This document shows positions 16,775-22,846 of a DNA stretch of 25,316 nt, one piece after another. Both the position numbers and the translations under genes were made by a program. The stretch is from Flavobacteriales bacterium (GTDB lineage: Bacteria > Bacteroidota > Bacteroidia > Flavobacteriales_E > Vicingaceae): assembly GCA_002402165.1 (NCBI GenBank), contig NVVI01000003.1:108538-133853 (forward strand). The letters run 5' to 3'. Position 1 is the stretch's first letter; the number at the start of each line of letters is the position of its first letter. A model generated the notes under the pieces. The model was given only the letters and a program-made list of their open reading frames with translations. It was not told where the DNA came from and ran no database searches.

Positions 16775-18088
16775 TTAATTAGATACTAAAGCTCTTCCAA
16801 TACTACTATAATAAAATCCAAACTCTCTCATTTCATCTAAATCAAATAAATTTCTTCCATCAAAAATTACTTTTTGATTCATTTGTGAAGCCAATTTATC
16901 AAAATCTGGGGTTCTAAATATTTGCCATTCTGTTGCAATTACCAATGCATCAGCATTTTTTACTGCTTCATCTCTACTCAATGCAAAATTAATTTTATCA
17001 CCCAACAATTCTTTTACATTGCTCATTGCTTCAGGATCAAAAGCAGTAATTTCTGCTCCCTCTTTTAGTAATTTTTCAATTATATATAATGCCGGTGCTT
17101 CTCTAATGTCATCTGTATCTGGTTTAAAAGCCAATCCCCAGATTGCGATTTTTTTCCCTTTTAAATCCCCTTTAAAATAATCTTTTATTTTAGGAACAAT
17201 GATTGTTTTTTGCTTTTCATTAATGGACATTACTGAATTTAAAATCCCAAAATGATAACCGTGTTCTTCACCAGATTTTGCTAAAGCTTGAACATCTTTT
17301 GGAAAACAACTTCCTCCATACCCAATCCCTGGAAACAAAAATCGATTACCAATTCGTTGATCTGAACCTATTCCTATTCTTACCATATCTACATCTGCAC
17401 CAACTTTTTCGCAAAAGTTAGCAATCTCATTCATAAAAGTAATCTTGGTTGCCAAAAATGAATTTGCTGCATACTTCGTTAATTCAGCAGATTTTTCATC
17501 CATAAACAAAATTGGATTCCCCTGTCTAACATAAGGTTTATAAAGTTTTTCCAAAATTTTTCGAGCTTTATCTGATGATGTCCCAATTACTACCCTGTCT
17601 GGTTTTAAAAAATCATCTACTGCGAAACCCTCTCGCAAAAACTCAGGATTTGAAGCTACATCAAAATCTACCGTTGCATTCTTAGCAATAGCTGCTGCTA
17701 CTTTCTCTGATGTTCCAACTGGAACCGTACTTTTATCTATAATAACTTTATAATCTTTAATTATTTTCCCTAAGGTATCTGCAACTCCTAAAATATAGGA
17801 TAAATCTGCCGATCCATCTTCTCCCGGAGGGGTTGGTAATGCTAAAAATATAATTTCTGCATCTTCAACTGCATCTTCTATTTGGGTAGTAAAGGATAAT
17901 CTTCCTTGCTTTATATTTCTTTCAAACAATGCATCCAAATGAGGTTCGTATATGGGAACTTCTCCATTCCTCATTTTTTCTACTTTAGCTTCATCTATAT
18001 CTACACATATCACATCATTGCCGGTTTCAGCAAAACATGTTCCTGTAACCAAACCTACATATCCTGTTCCTATTACTGCTATTTTCAT
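16775..18088 (-). CDS. ugd: UDP-glucose 6-dehydrogenase
   Basis: A 437-residue dehydrogenase. The NAD-binding motif is VIGTGYVGLVTGTCFAE at 5-21. LALPTPPGEDGSADL (82-96), STVPVGTSEKV (120-130) and ASNPEFLREGFAVDDF (145-160) follow. The catalytic Cys261 is in GYGGSCFPKD, and the C-terminal NAD/UDP domain contains WGLAFKPDTDDIREAP. These are the standard UDP-glucose 6-dehydrogenase features. It converts UDP-glucose to UDP-glucuronate with two NAD+. The product feeds UDP-xylose synthase encoded 3 bases downstream, and possibly glucuronic acid in the surface polymer. It is 3 bases after the WbpE-like gene. It differs clearly from the second dehydrogenase of the operon (GGHCIGVDPYY), so the two are specialised paralogues rather than a recent duplication. 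Confidence 0.93.
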   Translation of the reverse strand: MKIAVIGTGYVGLVTGTCFAETGNDVICVDIDEAKVEKMRNGEVPIYEPHLDALFERNIKQGRLSFTTQIEDAVEDAEIIFLALPTPPGEDGSADLSYILGVADTLGKIIKDYKVIIDKSTVPVGTSEKVAAAIAKNATVDFDVASNPEFLREGFAVDDFLKPDRVVIGTSSDKARKILEKLYKPYVRQGNPILFMDEKSAELTKYAANSFLATKITFMNEIANFCEKVGADVDMVRIGIGSDQRIGNRFLFPGIGYGGSCFPKDVQALAKSGEEHGYHFGILNSVMSINEKQKTIIVPKIKDYFKGDLKGKKIAIWGLAFKPDTDDIREAPALYIIEKLLKEGAEITAFDPEAMSNVKELLGDKINFALSRDEAVKNADALVIATEWQIFRTPDFDKLASQMNQKVIFDGRNLFDLDEMREFGFYYSSIGRALVSN

Positions 18089-18091
18089 TTA

Positions 18092-19234
18092 TTAAAAGTA
18101 TTCTTTTACTGATTCTGTTATATATTTCAATTGATTTTCATCCAATTCGGTATGCATAGGCAAAGATATTACACTTTTACACAACTCCATAGTTATTGGA
18201 TAGTTTTCATCTTTAAATTCTGATCTTATATAAGCTTTTTGTTGATGCAATGGAATTGGGTAGTATATCATTGCAGGAATTCCTTTTTCTTTTAAGAATT
18301 CAATCAATTTACTTCTATCAGTATTTTTTATTTTTAGCGTATATTGATGAAAAACGTGTGTTGATTTTTCATTTATAACTGGTGTTTCCAATTGTTTAAT
18401 ATCTGTAAAAGCATCATTATAATATGTCGCAACTAATTGCCTTGTAGCACAATACTCATCTAAATGCGGCAGCTTTACTCTTAGTACTGCTGCCTGAATA
18501 GAATCTAAACGAGAATTCACACCGATTTCATCATGATAATAACGTTTGTACATACCATGATTTACAATTGCTCCTAATCTTTTTGCTAATTCATCATCAT
18601 TTGTAAATAAAGCTCCTCCATCACCAAAACATCCTAAATTTTTAGAAGGGAAAAATGAAGTAGTTCCTACATGACCAATCGTACCTGTTTTTTGGGTTCT
18701 TCCGTCTAAAAACGTATAATCAGATCCTATTGCTTGTGCTGTATCTTCAATTACAAACAGATTGTTTTCTTTTGCAATTTCCATTATCGCTTCCATATTA
18801 GCAGATTGTCCAAATAAATGAACGGGGATAATAGCTTTTGTTTTTGGAGTGATTGCTTTCTTTAATTCCTCAATATTAATATTAAATGTATCCTTATCTA
18901 CATCTACAAAAACAGGAACTAAATTCAATAAACCAATCACCTCAACTGTTGCAGCAAAAGTAAAATCAGCAGTTATCACTTCATCTCCAGGCTTTAAACC
19001 CAATGCCATTAATGCAATCTGTAAAGCATCAGTACCATTACCACATGGAATAACGTGTTTTACGCCTAAATATTCTTGTAATTCATCTTGAAATGCTATC
19101 ACTTCTGGTCCATTGATAAACTCCGTAGAATCAATAACATTTAAAATTGCAGCATCAACCTCCTCTTTAATCTTATTGTATTGACCCTTTAAGTCAACCA
19201 TTTGAATGTTATTATTAGGCATTTTTCCGCTCAT
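18092..19234 (-). CDS. wbpE: WbpE/WlbC-like UDP-sugar 3-aminotransferase (DegT/DnrJ/EryC1)
   Basis: A 380-residue PLP-dependent aminotransferase of the DegT/DnrJ/EryC1/StrS family. Landmarks are MVDLKGQYNKIKEEVD (12-27), CGNGTDALQIALMALGL (64-80), GDEVITADFTFAATVEVI, VIEDTAQAIG (161-170), and the PLP-binding Lys198 in TTSFFPSKNLGCFGDGGA. RYYHDEIGVNSRLDSIQAAVLRVKL follows. The match to WbpE of Pseudomonas is close along the whole length as I recall it. WbpE transfers an amino group from glutamate to C3 of the 3-keto sugar formed by WbpB, and both genes are in this operon. It is the first gene of the operon. The start is uncertain: ATG at 19234 or ATG at 19222 (giving MPNNNIQ); the second is also plausible. 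Confidence 0.88.
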   Translation of the reverse strand: MSGKMPNNNIQMVDLKGQYNKIKEEVDAAILNVIDSTEFINGPEVIAFQDELQEYLGVKHVIPCGNGTDALQIALMALGLKPGDEVITADFTFAATVEVIGLLNLVPVFVDVDKDTFNINIEELKKAITPKTKAIIPVHLFGQSANMEAIMEIAKENNLFVIEDTAQAIGSDYTFLDGRTQKTGTIGHVGTTSFFPSKNLGCFGDGGALFTNDDELAKRLGAIVNHGMYKRYYHDEIGVNSRLDSIQAAVLRVKLPHLDEYCATRQLVATYYNDAFTDIKQLETPVINEKSTHVFHQYTLKIKNTDRSKLIEFLKEKGIPAMIYYPIPLHQQKAYIRSEFKDENYPITMELCKSVISLPMHTELDENQLKYITESVKEYF

Positions 19235-19351
19235 AGGATAAGTCTGCTAAATTAATAAATCTCAGTTATTTAATTGTAATTTTATCTCCTTAACGATTAA
19301 GTAATAATAATAGTTTATATTATTCGTTAATTTGTGTTTTCACTCACTATA

Positions 19352-20119
19352 ATGAAACAGTTATCAATCATATTTTTAATCGTTATTTCAACTAGTACTT
19401 ATACTAAAGGGCAGTTTGTATTTGAAAAAAAAGAAATAAAAGATACTGCTTTTACCATACCAATGTTCAATGTATCTTATGCATACCAATGGGCAGCTTC
19501 TGATATGGCTAACCGATTTGGGTCTAATCATAGTGTTGGAGGTAGTTTTTTAGTTAAAACCAAAAAGAATTGGCTATATGGTTTTAAAGGTAATTTTATT
19601 TGGGGAGGAGAAGTTGTTGAGCCTGATGTTTTAACAAATATCCGAACAAGCGATGGTAGTGTTATAGATAATGAGGGCAGATTAACTGATGTTTATTTAG
19701 GTCAAAGAGGCTCTTCTTTTTTTTTAATTGGAGGCAGAATGGTTAATAAGCTAGCTCCTAATAAAAATTCAGGTTTTTTATTTTATGGGGGAATTGGAAT
19801 GTTGCAACATAAAATAAGTATTAAGTTTCAGGATGATGTTGCTTCACTAACTGATGAGCTTAAAAAAGGTTACGACCGTTATTCTTTAGGTTATGCTCTA
19901 AATGGATTTGTAGGCTATCTCTATATGAGCAAAAATCGTTTACTTAATTTTTTTGGAGGTTTTGATTATACACATGCGTGGACTAAAAGTTTAAGGAAAT
20001 ATAATTACGATACTCAGGAAACTGACACGAAATTAAACACTAATATACTCTACGGTGTAAGAGTTGGATGGATACTTCGATTAAATAAAAGACAATCTCA
20101 GGAATACTATTACTACTAA
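19352..20119 (+). CDS. Putative outer-membrane beta-barrel protein of unknown function
   Basis: A 255-residue protein from the ATG at 19352. The frame opens six codons earlier at a GTG, but that would put polar residues before the signal peptide. Residues 1-26 form a signal peptide (MKQLSIIFLIVISTSTYTKG, then QFVFE). The mature part alternates short amphipathic beta strands rich in Gly and aromatics, for example FNVSYAYQWAASDMANRFG, VGGSFLVKTKKNWLYGFKGNFIWGG, FYGGIGMLQHKI, NFFGGFDYTHAW and NILYGVRVGWILRL, a pattern suggesting 8-10 outer-membrane strands. It ends with a charged tail and four tyrosines. I do not recognise a named family. It diverges from the operon start at 19234 and is followed after 20 bases by waaA, which suggests co-transcription and an envelope-related role. 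Confidence 0.65.
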   Translation: MKQLSIIFLIVISTSTYTKGQFVFEKKEIKDTAFTIPMFNVSYAYQWAASDMANRFGSNHSVGGSFLVKTKKNWLYGFKGNFIWGGEVVEPDVLTNIRTSDGSVIDNEGRLTDVYLGQRGSSFFLIGGRMVNKLAPNKNSGFLFYGGIGMLQHKISIKFQDDVASLTDELKKGYDRYSLGYALNGFVGYLYMSKNRLLNFFGGFDYTHAWTKSLRKYNYDTQETDTKLNTNILYGVRVGWILRLNKRQSQEYYYY

Positions 20120-20139
20120 ACCTTAGCTTAAAAATTCAA

Positions 20140-21363
20140 TTGATACTCTTTTATCAAATATCTATATTTTTATATTTTGGAGCTATTAAAATCGCATCGT
20201 TTTTTAACCCAAAAGCCAAGCTTTGGATTGATGGAAGGGCGACTGTTTTTGATGAGTTAAATAAAATTAATCTAACAAATAATATTTACTGGTTTCATTG
20301 TGCAAGTTTAGGGGAATTAGAGCAGGGAAAACCCGTTATTGAAAAACTTAAAAAAAAAGACCCTAACATTACAATTCTATTAACCTTTTTCTCACCTTCT
20401 GGCTACGAATATGGAAAAAATTACAAAACAGCAGATTTTGTTTTTTATCTTCCTATAGATACACCTTCAAATGCAAAAAAATTTATTGACATAATAAATC
20501 CCAAAAAAGTATTTTTTATAAAATATGAGTTTTGGTATAATTATCTTTTTTACTTAAAAAATAATAGCATTTCAACTTACCTTATTTCAGGTATTTTTAG
20601 AAAGGATCAACTATTTTTTAAATGGTATGGAAGCTCATATAAAAAAATGCTTGAATGTTTCACTTTCTTTTTTGTGCAAAATGAAAGCTCTCAAATATTA
20701 CTAAATAATGAAGGTTATAAAAATGTACTTATTACTGGGGATACAAGGTTAGACAGGGTGTATGAAAATTCCTTAAGTCCTGAAAAACCTCCATTAATCA
20801 AAAAGTTTTCTGAAAACAAAACTACTATCATAGTAGGTAGCTCTTGGCCTACTGAAGAAAAAATATTTGCAGAATTTATTCAATCAACAAATAAAGATTT
20901 CAAATATATTATAGCCCCTCACAACATTAATCCCAATCGAATTACTGCAATAGAAGAATTATTAGATAAGGATTTTATTAAATATTCTGAGGCCACTTAT
21001 GACAATATTTCTTCTTACAAAATTTTAATAATAGATAATATAGGAATCTTAGCAAACACTTATCAGTTTACAGATATCGCCTTTATTGGAGGAGGGTTTA
21101 CTGGAGCACTTCATAATATATTGGAACCAGCCAGCTTTGGTAATGTTATATTATTTGGCTCTAAACATGAGAAATTTCATGAAGCAGAAGATCTTATGAA
21201 TATTGAAGGTGCTTATGAGATTAAATATGTTGATGATTTAATAGCTGTTATAAACCATTTACTTATTGGTAATAACTTAGAAAAAATTCAAAAGGTAAAC
21301 AGGAATTATATAAAAGCAGGGAGAGGTGCTACTGATAAAATACTCCAACAATTGAAAATATAA
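20140..21363 (+). CDS. waaA: 3-deoxy-D-manno-octulosonic acid (Kdo) transferase WaaA
   Basis: A 407-residue GT30-family glycosyltransferase. The N-terminal membrane anchor is LFYQISIFLYFGAIKIASFF (about 3-22), followed by WIDGR and the acceptor-side motif WFHCASLGELEQGKPVI with the catalytic Glu59. The C-terminal half contains VGSSWPTEEK, IIAPHNINPNRI, a FIGGGFTGALHNILEPASFGNVILFG segment and GSKHEKFHEAEDL, the conserved WaaA nucleotide-binding region. It transfers Kdo from CMP-Kdo to lipid A precursor at the inner-membrane cytoplasmic face, and is essential for LPS in most Gram-negatives. The start is TTG at 20140; no ATG is available in frame between the preceding stop and the conserved anchor. 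The stop codon lies inside the left arm of the terminator hairpin. Confidence 0.93.
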   Translation: MILFYQISIFLYFGAIKIASFFNPKAKLWIDGRATVFDELNKINLTNNIYWFHCASLGELEQGKPVIEKLKKKDPNITILLTFFSPSGYEYGKNYKTADFVFYLPIDTPSNAKKFIDIINPKKVFFIKYEFWYNYLFYLKNNSISTYLISGIFRKDQLFFKWYGSSYKKMLECFTFFFVQNESSQILLNNEGYKNVLITGDTRLDRVYENSLSPEKPPLIKKFSENKTTIIVGSSWPTEEKIFAEFIQSTNKDFKYIIAPHNINPNRITAIEELLDKDFIKYSEATYDNISSYKILIIDNIGILANTYQFTDIAFIGGGFTGALHNILEPASFGNVILFGSKHEKFHEAEDLMNIEGAYEIKYVDDLIAVINHLLIGNNLEKIQKVNRNYIKAGRGATDKILQQLKI

Positions 21364-21409
21364 GAAAAGGTCATAATATTTTTCTTATGACCTTTTCTTA
21401 TATTTTCAA
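21352..21409. terminator. Perfect 25-bp hairpin, bidirectional terminator
   Basis: Bases 21352-21376 pair exactly with 21385-21409 around an 8-base loop (TATTTTTC). The stem core is AAGAAAAGGTCATAA / TTATGACCTTTTCTT. It lies between waaA (plus) and the SprF-OmpA gene (minus), which ends at 21417, and its flanks are A/T runs on both strands, as expected of a terminator working in both directions. The last codons and TAA of waaA (21361-21363) are inside the left arm. Confidence 0.85.
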
Positions 21410-21416
21410 ATAATTA

Positions 21417-22817
21417 CTACTCTTTTAATAAAAAATGAACTCTTCTATTTTTAGACCTATTTTCCTCCGTTGTATTAGGTGATAATGGTTTAGAATCAGA
21501 AGCTCCAGTACTCTCTATTCTACTCCCATCAATTCCTTTTTTCACCATATAACGTTTAACATTTTCAGCTCTAGTTGTTGATATAACCTCTTTACGTAAA
21601 TCAGATCCTTTATCACATGAATGACCTATGATTTCTAGTTTTATATTCGGATGAAGTTTCATGATTTTAACCATCTCATTTAATTTTACTATTGAAGAAG
21701 GCTTCATACTAACATCACCTAATCCGAAACTAATATCATTTTTAAAGACATCCCTTTCTATATCGGTTAATGATGGATCTTTTGGTTCTGGAAGCGGTAC
21801 TGGATCAACAACTGGTTCTGGCTCAATCACAGGCTCAGGTTCTGGAATTGGTTCTGGTTCAACTGCGGGTTCTGGCTCAATAATTAGAGGAACTGAAGAT
21901 TCTACTCTAGGCTTATCTTCCTTCACTTTACAAATAGTTAATCCTAACATAATTTCATGAGAGCCAGAAGAATAAGAAGAAATATTTGAACCTGCAAATT
22001 CATAAGCATAACCAACAACAAACATCTCTTTTAATTTTAATCTAAATCTAGCCAACATCCCTACATCAGTTCTATATCCTGCTCCTATTGATATTACGTT
22101 ATTAAAAGTCCCCATTAAATTGATATCAAACTGATTAACATTGCCTACTTTTTTCATCATTGTTGATGGTTCTAAAGTGACTTTTTTAGATAATTCCCAA
22201 TCGTACTTCATAAAAGCAGTAAAATGTCTATCAATACCAAATTCTGAATCTGTTGAACCTGTTTCATATTTTGCAGTAGTTTCAAATGCTTGTGGTACTG
22301 ACACTCCAATTAAAAGTTTTTTATAATTATAAATAAGACCTATTTCATTATTAAAAGTCATTCCGCTTCTTGACCCAGCAATAACTTCATCAGTTGGATC
22401 CTGCACAATTGCTTCAGAAGTATTAACACTAACTTGATAAACTCCTAGTGAGATTCCAATTCTAATGTTCTGATTTTCCCCTAGACCAATACGATAAGAG
22501 CCACTAACATTTCCAGAAAAACGACTAATCATAGATGTTTTGTCTAAAATAAACCCACCACCAAGTCCAAAGTTCTTTCCATATCCTTTATGAATATCAA
22601 GGTAATTTGTAGATGGAGCACCATCTACTCCAACCCACTGTGTAATATGTCCTAAATATGCTTCCAAACACGTAGCATTATACCCTGCATAGGCAGGATT
22701 AATGTTAAACACGTTCTCGGTATATAAATTTGTTTGAGGCATTTGTTGAGCGCTTACATTTGAAACTAAACCAATAATTCCAAATAAAGCTGTAACTATA
22801 TATATTTTACGTTTCAT
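21417..22817 (-). CDS. PorP/SprF-family T9SS membrane protein fused to a C-terminal OmpA domain
   Basis: A 466-residue protein from the ATG at 22817. An upstream ATG at 22838 would add seven residues before the signal peptide. Residues 1-24 are a signal peptide (MKRKIYIVTALFGIIGLVSNVSAQ). QMPQTNLYTENVFNINPAYAGY and the following barrel strands to about residue 300 (GGGFILDKTSMISRFSG, IRIGISLGVYQVSV, ISIGAGYRTDVGMLARFRL, EIMLGLTI) are the PorP/SprF signature. A Glu-Pro rich linker (EPEPVIEPEPVV type, coded by about 21781-21885) leads to an OmpA-like domain of ~115 residues. That domain has IEIIGHSCDKGSD-like and TTRAENVKRYMVKKGI segments and ends in NRSKNRRVHFLL, a peptidoglycan-binding pattern. 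PorP/SprF proteins help T9SS cargo of type B sorting reach the cell surface; most lack an OmpA domain. It lies 29 bases downstream of its likely cargo. Confidence 0.87.
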   Translation of the reverse strand: MKRKIYIVTALFGIIGLVSNVSAQQMPQTNLYTENVFNINPAYAGYNATCLEAYLGHITQWVGVDGAPSTNYLDIHKGYGKNFGLGGGFILDKTSMISRFSGNVSGSYRIGLGENQNIRIGISLGVYQVSVNTSEAIVQDPTDEVIAGSRSGMTFNNEIGLIYNYKKLLIGVSVPQAFETTAKYETGSTDSEFGIDRHFTAFMKYDWELSKKVTLEPSTMMKKVGNVNQFDINLMGTFNNVISIGAGYRTDVGMLARFRLKLKEMFVVGYAYEFAGSNISSYSSGSHEIMLGLTICKVKEDKPRVESSVPLIIEPEPAVEPEPIPEPEPVIEPEPVVDPVPLPEPKDPSLTDIERDVFKNDISFGLGDVSMKPSSIVKLNEMVKIMKLHPNIKLEIIGHSCDKGSDLRKEVISTTRAENVKRYMVKKGIDGSRIESTGASDSKPLSPNTTEENRSKNRRVHFLLKE

Positions 22818-22846
22818 CGTTTTTATATTATTTAACATTATTGAAA

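Noticed and set aside
19235..19351. Divergent promoters between the operon start and the barrel gene
   Set aside because: Only seven-of-eight matches to TAnnTTTG are present (TAATTTAG on minus near 19250, TTAATTTG at 19327-19334 on plus) and no good -33 boxes; promoters must exist here but cannot be placed.
21661..21960. Plus-strand 99-codon open frame with a striking Gly-Ser repeat
   Set aside because: It is the antisense of the Glu-Pro linker of the SprF-OmpA gene; the repeat arises from the reverse complement of the GAACCA-type codons and has no start context of its own.
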